Shown: one piece after another, positions 17,946-27,064 of the stretch | How positions within the stretch are numbered: position 1 is the first letter of the stretch | How the letters are laid out: each line of letters begins with the position of its first letter | Assembly (NCBI GenBank): GCA_937923465.1 | Contig: CALDUB010000222.1 | Location: forward strand, 1 to 39,359 | Length of the DNA stretch: 39,359 nucleotides | Source of the DNA: an uncultured Saprospiraceae bacterium | Lineage (GTDB): Bacteria; Bacteroidota; Bacteroidia; Chitinophagales; Saprospiraceae | Direction: 5' to 3' | Program-made: the position numbers and the translations under genes | Notes under the pieces: generated by a model | The model's input: only the letters and a program-made list of their open reading frames with translations | Database searches by the model: none | Told to the model about the DNA's origin: nothing

Positions 17946-18387
17946 ACGATATTTTAATGTTATTTTTAAATTCAGAACATAGTAATCCCGTCAATAATGA
18001 AACATCATTATAGCAATAGAAAATAAGCATCCCAATCTCAGCCGTACTATGGTGAGTACAGAAGACTTAATGCACTTATGATATTCACTTGAAAATTTAC
18101 GATATTTTAATGTTATTTTAAATTCAAGACATAAGAAGCCTGTCAATAATGAAACATCATTATAGTAGTAGAAATCAAGCATATCAATCCCAGCTGTACT
18201 GCGGTGAGTACAGAAGAATAGTGCATTTTTGATATTTGCTTAAAAATTTACGATATTTTAATGTTATTTTTAAAGATTAGACATAGATATCCTATCAATA
18301 ATGAAACATCATTATAATCATGAAAAATTGAGCATACCTATCCAGTCTGTGCTACAAGTAGTACAGAAAAGAGGTAATCCAGCATTG
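17946..18387. repeat. Three tandem ~150-base structured repeats
   Basis: Copies begin at 17946, 18099 and 18250, each opening ACGATATTTTAATGTTAT. Every copy contains a hairpin ATAATGA-AACA-TCATTAT (17994, 18146, 18298) and a second stem of the CTGTACT/AGTACAG type (18042, 18194, 18347). Copies diverge elsewhere, yet the stems persist; the third has a G-T pair in place of A-T. No copy encodes a plausible protein. The remainder, 18388-18835, holds no gene that I can see, only the word GCTAAGTAAGGG shared with 5475-5486. Confidence 0.85.
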
Positions 18388-18835
18388 TTAGTCTGAGTAT
18401 TTATTTCGGTGAAGTAGAAAGGCTAAGTAAGGGTGTAATCGTAAAAAATCCTTACAAGTCTTTATTTAATAGTAGATTAGGAATTTAAAAAATATTAATA
18501 CGTTTTAAGTATTGATATTGTAAAGCCATTCACTACACATGAAATTCATCAGACAGAAATCGGTTTATTTAAAATGTAAGTCCAAAAGAAAAATTAAATC
18601 GGAATATATAGGCACGAGCCATATACAGGAGAGCGACAAGTCAATGTAGAAGATTTTCAGAAAAGTCTTTTAATGGTTAACTGAAACAACTAATTAATTT
18701 GAGAAACTCTGTACAAAAGCATTAAATGAGAGGAATACTTTCACTTTGTTGCTGAGGCTAAAATATGCCTATATGTTTTGGTATAATAGTTATTGAGGTA
18801 CAAATTAAAGTCTTTTATATATAAAATACAAATTA

Positions 18836-18873
18836 AAAGAGCCAAATACCTGCATGTTGGTAGTTGGCTCTTT
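18836..18873 (-). terminator. Terminator after porZ
   Basis: AAAGAGCCAA pairs with TTGGCTCTTT, with inner TACC/GGTA, around an eight-base loop. Located 44 bases after the porZ stop; read leftward it ends in CTCTTTTAATT. Confidence 0.8.
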
Positions 18874-18916
18874 CAATTGTAGAGAGAAATGTAGTAAAAT
18901 GGGGATTACTTAAGAT

Positions 18917-21193
18917 TTAATTCATAATTAGAATTTTAGCAACAACTGCGTCTGACTGATTTAGATTGGAAGTGCGCGCACTAAAAACTAAATAAACACC
19001 AGAAGCCGCTCGGCGACCATTGTAATCTTTTCCGTCCCAAATCGCCTGACCACCCAATGCTTGAGTTTCATAAATCAACTGTCCCATTGCATCTGTAATC
19101 TTAATATTGGCATCCGTTGCTAGACCATTAATGGCGATAGGTCCAGTGTATTCAGGTCTTACTGGATTTGGGAATACATTTGGATTTTCGATATTAACAG
19201 CATTACCCGTTGTTGCTTCGCCGCGTAGAGCTTGGATACCTTTGTCGGTTCCGATATAGACTTTTCCATTTTCCCCGTCAATCGCAATGTCGTTTATGAC
19301 ATTATCAAAAAGTGGACTATTGTCTTCACTTAAGTAGACAATCTCATCTCTACCGTCAGGCGATAGCACAAAAACACCACTTCCTGTACCTATCCATTTT
19401 CTATTCGCGCCGTCAACTGTGATGCAGCGCACACTTTCATCTTTTAGTAAAGCGGCGCCGTCACCCTCTACCGTAACAATCCTTTGTGACCCAACACAAT
19501 TAGCGTCGAACGGGTCACCGCATTCAAAAATGATAATACCTTCTTGAGTCCCTACCCACATATCGCCATCCAAGTCTTTCGTAATACAATTAACTTGATT
19601 ACTTTCCAAAACTGAATTTCCTGTTGAGAAAGACTTACATTGATTTTCTTTTTCATCAAAAACTACAAAGCCAGTACTCGCCTGAAGAGATGTCATCCAT
19701 TTATTATCAAAATCATCAATGGTAACACCGATTAAGGTTGTTGAGCTGCAAGAAAAATCTTCCCAACTTCCGTCTGCGCGCATGACAGATATAGGATTTG
19801 CTCCTAAATAATTAGAAACCCAAAGATTGTTTTGACTATCAAAAGCCAGCCCACTGACCCGAGTACGGGTATCATCTCCGACAGCATTATTCATAGATGA
19901 AGTACTGTCATCTATGACACGTAGAGTTTCTCTATCATAGTGAACTAAGCCATCGAAGTAAGAACCAGCATAGACATCGCCAGTTTCAGGATGAATAACA
20001 ATCGGAACAAAATCAGTTATATTGGCTAAAAGAGGTTCTGTATCTCGATTGAATATCGTCCAATTTCGGTCAATGTAAGAGTAAAAACCTTGAGGAAATC
20101 CTAATGGTCCAGAATTGAGTGAAATTCCTCCTGAAGTAGCCCAGAGTTCGCCATTGTAGACTTTTAAAGTATTGTTTCGGACAGAAGGAGGCGAATTTGT
20201 TCTAATAATATTACAATCATCTCCAGAAACAAGGTGATAACCTTCGAAATTATCAGCTATCCAAACACGACCTATCTGGTCTTCCACCGCGTCTAGAGGT
20301 CTTGTCGCACAATTAAACGAAAGTAACTCTGTACTCTCCATATCAAAAACGTATGTTGCTCCTCTGACACTGTTTGACTCATAAGGATAGCCAATAACCA
20401 ATCTATTGCCCTCGGCAGAAAGGAAACCAACATTCAATTCAGGATTACTATGGATGACTTCTGCGCCTACCAGAGGATTTACTTTATACACATTTGTGTC
20501 CACTCCAACATACAATTCATCATTATAAACAGCAACAGCGCCCGCTGAATAATCTTCGGGTAAGCCGCTTTCTGTTCCTAGATACTCCCATTGACCGAAG
20601 GCATCTATAAAAGCATTATTTTCTGAGACACGGTACAAACCATCTTCTGCTGCAGCGTAGATAAAACCATCATATTTACAAATGCCAAAGACTTTGAGTT
20701 CGTTGGTAAAGGTGGTAAATACGAATTCGTTGGTTGCTATATTGATTTCTGAAATACCGTAGTTTGTTCCTAGTAAGAAAGTTTCTTCCCCACTAACATG
20801 AATATCGTAGATGATTTTTTGACCAACTATATTACTGAAATCCTTGATAAAAAATAGAGTTGTTAAATCTCCTTCGTCTGGTACTAAATCAATCACGCCG
20901 TCATCATAAATGACCATTAGGGTCTTTTGTTGCGGATGATATTTAACATTACTAACACCTATATTACTCAGTCCGTCAGTCTTGCTAATCCGCTGCAGAG
21001 GAGAACTTATATCATTTTTGTCGAGTACGGCAACAGAAAGACCTGTTCCAAAATAAATTTTTGAATCACTTTGAGTAACCGATTTTCCACCTCGATAGGG
21101 GAGGTGAGACTCCCATTGGCCAAGTACCAAGTCGTTTTGTGAATGAAGAGAAAAAAAAGAGAGGAAAAGTAAGAGAGTAAGCAAATGCTTCAT
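18917..21193 (-). CDS. porZ: Type IX secretion system protein PorZ
   Basis: The 758-residue protein has a signal peptide (MKHLLTLLLFLSFFSLHSQ) and an N-terminal PorZ-type propeller opening LGQWESHLPYRGGKSVTQ with FGTGLSVAVLD and ISKTDGLSNIGV. A second propeller has two-component-regulator-like blades (DGDMWVGTQEGIIIF, GKVYIGTDKGIQALRG), and a T9SS type A C-terminal domain follows (VFPNPVRPEY to the end). In Porphyromonas PorZ belongs to the surface attachment complex that links A-LPS to cargo; length and architecture match. I start at the ATG at 21191-21193 because it opens the signal peptide; the frame extends 22 codons upstream. nadD ends 116 bases upstream in the same direction. Confidence 0.85.
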   Translation of the reverse strand: MKHLLTLLLFLSFFSLHSQNDLVLGQWESHLPYRGGKSVTQSDSKIYFGTGLSVAVLDKNDISSPLQRISKTDGLSNIGVSNVKYHPQQKTLMVIYDDGVIDLVPDEGDLTTLFFIKDFSNIVGQKIIYDIHVSGEETFLLGTNYGISEINIATNEFVFTTFTNELKVFGICKYDGFIYAAAEDGLYRVSENNAFIDAFGQWEYLGTESGLPEDYSAGAVAVYNDELYVGVDTNVYKVNPLVGAEVIHSNPELNVGFLSAEGNRLVIGYPYESNSVRGATYVFDMESTELLSFNCATRPLDAVEDQIGRVWIADNFEGYHLVSGDDCNIIRTNSPPSVRNNTLKVYNGELWATSGGISLNSGPLGFPQGFYSYIDRNWTIFNRDTEPLLANITDFVPIVIHPETGDVYAGSYFDGLVHYDRETLRVIDDSTSSMNNAVGDDTRTRVSGLAFDSQNNLWVSNYLGANPISVMRADGSWEDFSCSSTTLIGVTIDDFDNKWMTSLQASTGFVVFDEKENQCKSFSTGNSVLESNQVNCITKDLDGDMWVGTQEGIIIFECGDPFDANCVGSQRIVTVEGDGAALLKDESVRCITVDGANRKWIGTGSGVFVLSPDGRDEIVYLSEDNSPLFDNVINDIAIDGENGKVYIGTDKGIQALRGEATTGNAVNIENPNVFPNPVRPEYTGPIAINGLATDANIKITDAMGQLIYETQALGGQAIWDGKDYNGRRAASGVYLVFSARTSNLNQSDAVVAKILIMN

Positions 21194-21269
21194 ACTATAA
21201 TTATTGGTTGCTGTGTTATTAGACTTGTTACTCAGATAGAAACCGTCATCTGAAATCAATATTGTAACG

Positions 21270-21277
21270 CAAAGATA
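21270..21277 (-). promoter_or_regulatory. Possible -7 element for porZ
   Basis: TATCTTTG on the reverse strand matches TAnnTTTG about 76 bases before the chosen porZ start. No clear -33 partner. Confidence 0.3.
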
Positions 21278-21309
21278 CTTTAAAAGTAGATTGTCTTTTA
21301 CTGAACGAA

Positions 21310-21894
21310 TTAAGAACGATACAAACCTGTATCTTCTAAGTTTTTGAGCACACGGTCAGGCACCAAATATTCAACAGAAGTACCTTCTTTAATACATTTA
21401 CGAATGTAGCTCGCAGAAATATGCATCAATGGAACAGTATCCATAATGGTGACAGAGGCATGATTTTGCAAGTCTCCAAGTTCATAACCAGGGCGTTGAT
21501 AGACATAGATATGATAATCACGGAGTAAGATTTCGTAATTTTTCCACTTCTTCAAACTCGCCAGATTATCGCCCCCCATAATGAGCGCAAACTGCCTGTC
21601 TGGATATTTTTCCTTTAAATAAGTCAGGGTATCAATGGTATAAGAAGGCTGCGGTAAGTCAAACTCAATCTTAGACGCACGAATTTTTTCATTATCGCCA
21701 ATCGCGGCTTCTACCATATGCAAGCGGTCATAATTATTGGCAAGACTACTCTTGTTTTTAAATGGATTTTGAGGACTGACGACCATCCAAATCTCTTGCA
21801 GGTCGGTCTGCGTCGCCATGTAATTGGCAATTATCATGTGCCCGATGTGAACAGGATTGAATGAACCGAAAAATAAACCAGTGACTTTTTTCAT
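21310..21894 (-). CDS. nadD: Nicotinate-nucleotide adenylyltransferase
   Basis: The 194-residue protein is a nucleotidyltransferase of the HxGH class: GLFFGSFNPVHIGHM at residues 6-20, WMVVSPQNPFK, the MGGDNLASLKKW substrate segment, and ISASYIRKCI near the C-terminus for ATP binding. It transfers AMP to nicotinate mononucleotide, the penultimate step of NAD synthesis. Length is normal for the family. It lies 80 bases downstream of ligA, which consumes NAD, in the same orientation; a hairpin in between may separate the transcripts. Confidence 0.95.
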   Translation of the reverse strand: MKKVTGLFFGSFNPVHIGHMIIANYMATQTDLQEIWMVVSPQNPFKNKSSLANNYDRLHMVEAAIGDNEKIRASKIEFDLPQPSYTIDTLTYLKEKYPDRQFALIMGGDNLASLKKWKNYEILLRDYHIYVYQRPGYELGDLQNHASVTIMDTVPLMHISASYIRKCIKEGTSVEYLVPDRVLKNLEDTGLYRS

Positions 21895-21929
21895 ATGCTT
21901 AAAAGTTGTAAAGTTGTAAAGTTGAATAA

Positions 21930-21961
21930 TTGTAAAGTTGTGCGCCTATTCAACTTTACAA
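21930..21961 (-). terminator. Hairpin between ligA and nadD
   Basis: TTGTAAAGTTG (21930-21940) is complementary to CAACTTTACAA (21951-21961) around a 10-base loop. The left flank repeats GTTGTAAA several times. A possible ligA terminator, though it lacks a clean T run. Confidence 0.45.
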
Positions 21962-21974
21962 CTATATAACTTTT

Positions 21975-24113
21975 TTAAGAAATTCTTTCTATGAATTCAT
22001 CTTCCGTTAGAATTTCTACTGTGCCCAATGCTGTTGCTTTTTTCAACTTAGAACCAGCTTTCTCACCAGCCACTAAAATATCCAACTTAGAGCTAATCGC
22101 ACTGATATTTTTGGCACCAGCCGCTTCTGCTTTTTGCTGAGCAACTTTACGACCCATTCTAAGGAGTTTCCCAGTGAAGAGGATTGTCTTACCAGAGAAA
22201 GGACCGTCGGTTGCCAATGCTTTTGGAATGTCATTCTCTGTTTGTGTCAAATTAACGCCTAGAGACTCCATTGTTTCTAGCATCTCTATATTTTTTGGTT
22301 CGGCAAACCAAGCAATAACATTTTCAGCAACGACAGGACCGACATCTTTGATATTTGTGAACGTCTCTAAATCCCATTCCTTTAAATCAAAAACGTGTTT
22401 GATTTCTGCTGCGATAAGACGAGAAACCTTCTTACCCAAATGGTGAATCGTCAAACTGTGTAAAAGACGGTGAATTGGATTTTTCTTCGCTTTCTCAATT
22501 GCCTTTTCTAATTTCTCTACTGAACGCTTCCCAAAGCCTTCGAGTTCGCCTATTTTTTCATAATCCAGACGGTAAACATCTGCGATATTCTTTAACCAAC
22601 CTAGGTCATAAAATTTCTCCACATTAGACTGACCAAAGCCGTCAATATCCATGGCAGGTTTAGAAACGTGGAAAATGATGCGTTGCAATTCTTGTGCACC
22701 ACAGACACAATTGGGACAACGCCATGCCGCTTCTCCTTCTACTCGAATCAGTTTAACTGGCGTGTCTGTTGTATTAATCGGACAGTTTTCTGGAAATGCA
22801 ATTTTAACCTCTGAGCCGTCGCGCAAATCTTCCATTGCCTTGACGATATAAGGAATAACATCACCAGCCCGTTCTACCAAAACAGTATCACCTAAGTGTA
22901 AATCTTTACCCGTAATGAAATCTTCATTGTGCAAGGAAACAGAAGTAACCGTTACACCTGCCAATTGTACAGGAGCGATTTTAGCTACAGGAGTTATCGA
23001 GCCAATTTTTCCAACTTGATACTCTACATTTTCCAGTTTAGAAGTCGCTTGTTTTGCTTTAAACTTGTAAGCGATAGCCCAACGCGGATGGTGACTAGTA
23101 TAGCCAACCGTTTCTTGTAATTTTCGGTCATTGACCTTGACTACCATGCCGTCTATTTCATATTCGTAGCTTTCGCGTTTGGCTTCCCAAGCCAAACAAA
23201 AATCAGCGACTTCTTTGATATCTTTACAAACTTTACGTTCTATCGTCGGGACTTTAAAACCAGCATTTGCTAAAAACTCAATACTCTCATCGTGCGTCTC
23301 AAATTGCTCTAAAACATTTTCGCCCGCAGCGTTAACTGCATATCCCAATTGATAGATAAACGCTTCCATTTTCCGCTCCGCAGACTCTTTGGGGTCTTTC
23401 ATACGTAGACCACCTGTTGCAGCATTACGCGGATTAGCGAAGAGTGATTTACCTGCTTTTTCTCGTTCAATATTCACTTGTGTGAAAATATCTTTGCGGA
23501 TTAAAACCTCGCCGCGCAGTTCTGTCTTTGTCACTCCGCGTGCAGAAAAATTAGCAGTTAACGGAATAGATTTCATTGCCTTGGCATTGGCAGTCATTTC
23601 TTCTCCTTTTACACCATTTCCACGAGTTGCGCCACGCACCAATTGGTCATTTTCATAAACCAATGCAATACTACCGCCGTCAAATTTTGGTTCGACAACA
23701 TATTCTATTTGCGCATCTTCGTCTAAGAAAGCAACCTTTCTAACACGCTCGTCAAATTCCTTTAAATCTTCCGCATTATAAGAGTTATCCAAAGACAACA
23801 TCGGTACTAAGTGCGCTACATTTTTACCTAAATCACTCAAGTCACTTGACACACGTTGTGTTGGACTGTCTGCTGTGATTAAGTCAGGGAAAGTAGCTTC
23901 GATTGCTTCCAGTCGTTTGTACAAACTGTCGTACTCAAAATCACTAATGACAGGGTCATTTTTAACGGAGTACCGCCATTCGTGGTAAATTAAAATTTCA
24001 CGGAGGGTAGAAATTTCTGGACCCACAAACATACGAGTAGGTATTTCTTTTTCAGCGGCTAAAATTTCCTTTGATTTGTCAAAAAAGGCTTTTTCTTGTT
24101 GAGTTGTGTACAT
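21975..24113 (-). CDS. ligA: NAD-dependent DNA ligase
   Basis: The 712-residue protein has all LigA parts: Ia domain (HEWRYSVKNDPVISDFEYD), adenylation domain with catalytic Lys143 in EPKFDGGS, OB fold, zinc finger, helix-hairpin-helix repeats and a C-terminal BRCT domain (about 635-712, GKTILFTGKLLRMGR). It seals nicks in replication and repair using NAD. Odd point: the zinc site has Cys444, Cys466, Cys469 and Cys471, while the residue three after Cys444, normally Cys, is Asn447 (CPIN). The extra Cys469 in CPNCVC may replace it. nadD follows downstream. Confidence 0.97.
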   Translation of the reverse strand: MYTTQQEKAFFDKSKEILAAEKEIPTRMFVGPEISTLREILIYHEWRYSVKNDPVISDFEYDSLYKRLEAIEATFPDLITADSPTQRVSSDLSDLGKNVAHLVPMLSLDNSYNAEDLKEFDERVRKVAFLDEDAQIEYVVEPKFDGGSIALVYENDQLVRGATRGNGVKGEEMTANAKAMKSIPLTANFSARGVTKTELRGEVLIRKDIFTQVNIEREKAGKSLFANPRNAATGGLRMKDPKESAERKMEAFIYQLGYAVNAAGENVLEQFETHDESIEFLANAGFKVPTIERKVCKDIKEVADFCLAWEAKRESYEYEIDGMVVKVNDRKLQETVGYTSHHPRWAIAYKFKAKQATSKLENVEYQVGKIGSITPVAKIAPVQLAGVTVTSVSLHNEDFITGKDLHLGDTVLVERAGDVIPYIVKAMEDLRDGSEVKIAFPENCPINTTDTPVKLIRVEGEAAWRCPNCVCGAQELQRIIFHVSKPAMDIDGFGQSNVEKFYDLGWLKNIADVYRLDYEKIGELEGFGKRSVEKLEKAIEKAKKNPIHRLLHSLTIHHLGKKVSRLIAAEIKHVFDLKEWDLETFTNIKDVGPVVAENVIAWFAEPKNIEMLETMESLGVNLTQTENDIPKALATDGPFSGKTILFTGKLLRMGRKVAQQKAEAAGAKNISAISSKLDILVAGEKAGSKLKKATALGTVEILTEDEFIERIS

Positions 24114-24193
24114 AGATAAGTATGAAGTGTAAAATAGGAAATATGAATAGGAGCGGTTTCATATTCATATTTCTTATTTCATATTTTTAAAAA

Positions 24194-24607
24194 TTACTCT
24201 TCTTCAAATTCGACTCTAATTAGAGCACGAGAACCATTAGCAATAGAGAACGCATCTTCTAGGACAACAGTTGCGTCAGTTGGGTATTGAACGCTGTAAA
24301 AATAATCTCCACCTTCTAAATTGGAGAATTCTGCCGTTCCTGCACCGCCAGTTAACTGTTGTCCATAAATAGGCTCATTAAATTCTCTATTATTTGCTGA
24401 TGTGTAGAGAAAGATTTGAGAAGCCGCTAGGACATCAAAAGTTGTCGAACAAGTCGGGTCGGCAGCTGTATCGGTACAGTTAACAACGGTGAATATTGCT
24501 GAACCTACAACTGGAGTTGGGGTATCGTCTGAAACGATAATATCATCTTTGCAGGATGAAAGGAATAGAGAACAAATTAAGAGTGTGAATAAGGTTTTAA
24601 GATACAT
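24194..24607 (-). CDS. Small lipoprotein with a beta-sandwich-like domain
   Basis: The 137-residue protein has a lipoprotein signal ending LFLSSC (Cys19). The mature part is a strand-rich domain with two more cysteines (NCTDTAADPTC) and the segment TAEFSNLEGGDYFYSVQYP. That segment has the look of a transthyretin- or CarboxypepD_reg-like fold: strand, Gly turn, then a YxYxV strand. It ends in an acidic tail FEEE. No specific family is recognised. It lies downstream of the T9SS cargo gene across a strong terminator and 80 bases upstream of ligA. Confidence 0.8.
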   Translation of the reverse strand: MYLKTLFTLLICSLFLSSCKDDIIVSDDTPTPVVGSAIFTVVNCTDTAADPTCSTTFDVLAASQIFLYTSANNREFNEPIYGQQLTGGAGTAEFSNLEGGDYFYSVQYPTDATVVLEDAFSIANGSRALIRVEFEEE

Positions 24608-24714
24608 GAGTTTTGAATTTTAATGAGTGAAAAATATTAGAGTCTAAATATTCTGCAAAATAAGGACTGTTTTGAGAGAAGAGAAAATTGAAGGAGATAT
24701 TTTTAAGAGAAATA

Positions 24715-24753
24715 AAAAAAGCGTGAACGAAATGTATTCGTTCACGCCTTTTT
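24715..24753 (-). terminator. Strong terminator after the choice-of-anchor V gene
   Basis: GCGTGAACGAA (24721-24731) pairs perfectly with TTCGTTCACGC (24737-24747) around a five-base loop, with A and T runs on the flanks. It can act in both directions and lies 18 bases after the gene's stop. Confidence 0.9.
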
Positions 24754-24770
24754 ACAGAAATTATCTTGTT

Positions 24771-25595
24771 TTATAACTTCAACATTCTTTCTGCTGCGTA
24801 GTAATCTTTACCACTGATTTGAAGAATGTAAACACCTTTCGCTAAATCAGAAACGTCGATTGAGTTCTGGTTTTCACCTGTAATCAAATTAACGGTTTGA
24901 ACCTTAACAACTTTTCCGAAAGCGTCTGTAATTTGCAAATGGTAGTTACCATTGTCGCGTCCAATAGCTTTGTAAGTCAATGAAGAACCTACAGGGTTTG
25001 GCATAACAGTCAATTCCATTTTGCCTATACCTTGGTTTGCTACACTTGAACCAGCATCTTCAGCAAGAGTAACCATTGGTGCTACTGCGCCATTGTCTCC
25101 ACTAGTTGCGCCATTACCATTTGTAGAAGAAGTTGCGGCGTAAAAGCTCACATCACCTGCACCTGTCGCTGGTGCTGTCCATGTAATATTGTAAACATTG
25201 CTTGTCCCTGGACCGTCTTGCTCTGCATAGCTACGTCCACTAACACTAACTGTTTTGTAACCTGTACCACTACCCCAAGCACCTGCGGTTGCATTCGCTC
25301 CGTCTAAAGCGACTGCCTGAAAACCATAGCTAGCAGGACTTCCTGTTGTTGTCGTTGTAATGCGCATAGTATATTGAGCACCTGGTTCATATTCAGTAAC
25401 TGGGTTATCTCCACTTAGTATTTCGATAACTGCCGAAGGATTGAACGCGCCTGCGTTGTGACAGGTTTGACAAGAGCCATTACCTACTGGAGAGCCTGTA
25501 CGGTCATTGCCTTGGACAGTACCTGCTCCATTAGAATTGGATAAGGCAAAAAAGCCTGCAATGGCGAGAATAAAAGGAATGTAGATTTTTTTCAT
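24771..25595 (-). CDS. T9SS-exported Reelin-like/choice-of-anchor V protein
   Basis: The 274-residue protein has a signal peptide (MKKIYIPFILAIAGFFALS) and then GSPVGNGSCQTCHNAGAFNP with a CxxCH motif at residues 42-46. A Reeler-like beta domain follows (about 50-190, EPGAQYTMRIT, YGFQAVALD), then a T9SS type A sorting domain (about 200-274, VMPNPVGSSLTYKA to the end). This matches what databases call choice-of-anchor V proteins. CxxCH is the c-type heme attachment motif, so a monoheme surface protein is possible; the same cysteines could instead form a disulphide. I use the internal ATG at 25593-25595, because the 42 upstream codons precede a proper signal peptide. Confidence 0.85.
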   Translation of the reverse strand: MKKIYIPFILAIAGFFALSNSNGAGTVQGNDRTGSPVGNGSCQTCHNAGAFNPSAVIEILSGDNPVTEYEPGAQYTMRITTTTTGSPASYGFQAVALDGANATAGAWGSGTGYKTVSVSGRSYAEQDGPGTSNVYNITWTAPATGAGDVSFYAATSSTNGNGATSGDNGAVAPMVTLAEDAGSSVANQGIGKMELTVMPNPVGSSLTYKAIGRDNGNYHLQITDAFGKVVKVQTVNLITGENQNSIDVSDLAKGVYILQISGKDYYAAERMLKL

Positions 25596-25882
25596 TTTTT
25601 TAATTGAGTTGATATTTGAAAAATTGTTTCTTAGCGTAAATGACTTTTCTCCAGTTGGAGATGCAGAAGAAGCTACACTAAAGTCATAAAATTGACTAAT
25701 TTCTTTACGTGAAGGTGACATATTTTTTTGGATAAGGTTTAAATATTATAATTTAATCATTCCTAAAAGTCATTAGTTTTACAGAAAGCCTTCTGATAGT
25801 ATTTTACTTTTTATACATCTAGAGTGTTTATAAGTCGTTTACGTGTCTGAATTTTTGCTTACTACTCAATTGATTTTCACAA

Positions 25883-25925
25883 GAAATGGGGCTATAGTTA
25901 TTTCACTATAGCCCCATTTCTTTTT
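25883..25925. terminator. Terminator hairpin with 16-pair perfect stem
   Basis: GAAATGGGGCTATAGT (25883-25898) is perfectly complementary to ACTATAGCCCCATTTC (25905-25920) around TATTTC, followed rightward by a T run. It lies 16 bases after the thioredoxin-SPOR stop, and the T run suits rightward reading while leftward reading has only a weak U tract. Confidence 0.85.
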
Positions 25926-25940
25926 CGATTTAATGCGATT

Positions 25941-26843
25941 TTATTTCATCGTCGTCAAATCTTTCACAAATGCCTCTGGAATTCCAGACTCCAGTATTTT
26001 TAACTTGTATTTCGCTGCCTTATCGCGTTTTTTAAAATCTCCAATCAAAACTTTATAAACTGTTTTATCCTGTAATTTATCGATATGAACTAATATAGGC
26101 TCATTGAATTTAAGTTGGTAAGCAGAAACTTCACGCAATACATTTTCATAATCCGCGAAAACACCAACTTGCACACTAAATCCATCTGACGGTTCGCGCT
26201 CTACATTAAAGCGGAAAAGTCCACTACCTGTAGATACTATTTTTTCTGGTTTTGGTTGATAGCCTGGCGCGTAGTCAGGTTCAGACGGAGATTCTTGTAC
26301 ATCATCAATGTAAGGTTGGACACTGCTTCCGACCTGTTCTGGCAATGGCGTATAAATCGGAGGAGGAGGAGTGTTTTCTATATCGTTCGGGTCATTTGTA
26401 TAATCAACTGGAGTATCCTCAAAGCCATCATACTGCTCCAAATAGGCTTGTAATTTTGAGCCTGTAATACTACCTTCGATTCTTTTCATAAAAGTACCGT
26501 TTGGCTCAAACAGCAAGATAGTAGGGTAGGCGGTAACTTTAAATTCTTCTTTGTACACGTATCCGTCAAAGTTATCGACATCAATTTTAACGGCGTAGTA
26601 ATTTTCATCAATGTACTTTGCGAGGTTCGGGTCTTGCCAAGTTGTCTCATCCATCATGCGGCAAGGCATGCACCAAGTAGCAGTGAAGTAAGCAAAGTAA
26701 GGGCGATTATTTTCTATTGCTTGTTGTTTTACTGTTGCAAAATCAGTAGAAGAAAAAGTTACTTTCGCTGCTTGTATTTGATTTGTAAAGGCAAAACAAA
26801 ATAAAAACAGTAATAAGTTATTAATAATTTTCATTGTATTCAT
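25941..26843 (-). CDS. Secreted thioredoxin-SPOR fusion protein
   Basis: The 300-residue protein has a signal peptide (about 1-26) and a thioredoxin-fold domain with redox motif WCMPC (Cys58, Cys61) and cis-Pro in TAYPTILLF. A Pro-rich linker follows (about 145-215), then a C-terminal SPOR domain (about 222-296, GFSVQVGVFADYENVLREV and YKVLIGDFKKRDKAAKY). SPOR domains bind denuded peptidoglycan at division sites, so this looks like a periplasmic disulphide reductase or isomerase tethered to the septal wall. The fusion is inferred from one continuous frame. The start could be Met1 or Met4. Confidence 0.9.
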   Translation of the reverse strand: MNTMKIINNLLLFLFCFAFTNQIQAAKVTFSSTDFATVKQQAIENNRPYFAYFTATWCMPCRMMDETTWQDPNLAKYIDENYYAVKIDVDNFDGYVYKEEFKVTAYPTILLFEPNGTFMKRIEGSITGSKLQAYLEQYDGFEDTPVDYTNDPNDIENTPPPPIYTPLPEQVGSSVQPYIDDVQESPSEPDYAPGYQPKPEKIVSTGSGLFRFNVEREPSDGFSVQVGVFADYENVLREVSAYQLKFNEPILVHIDKLQDKTVYKVLIGDFKKRDKAAKYKLKILESGIPEAFVKDLTTMK

Positions 26844-27064
26844 GTATTTCTTAAGTGTGTCAAATTGGTCAAGTGGGGTGTCTAAAAGAAACGAAGTATG
26901 GCAAAGGGCTAGTATCTTTTACAAAAAAAGATTAATTAGTTATGAAACTAGGCGACTTTTAAAAATCCGAAGGTAAGAGAAATTTCTCTTTTGCTTAATA
27001 GAAATACAGATTCTTTGTCATTTGCACAGTTGCCCCTTCTTACTACTATTGCTACCTGTATAAT

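Noticed and set aside
17991-18182. Leftward 63-codon open frame across the tandem repeats
   Set aside because: It spans parts of two repeat copies whose period is not consistently a multiple of three, and the copies do not preserve the frame.
17946-18387. CRISPR-like array
   Set aside because: The units are about 150 bases, diverged along their length, without short identical repeats, unique spacers or cas genes.
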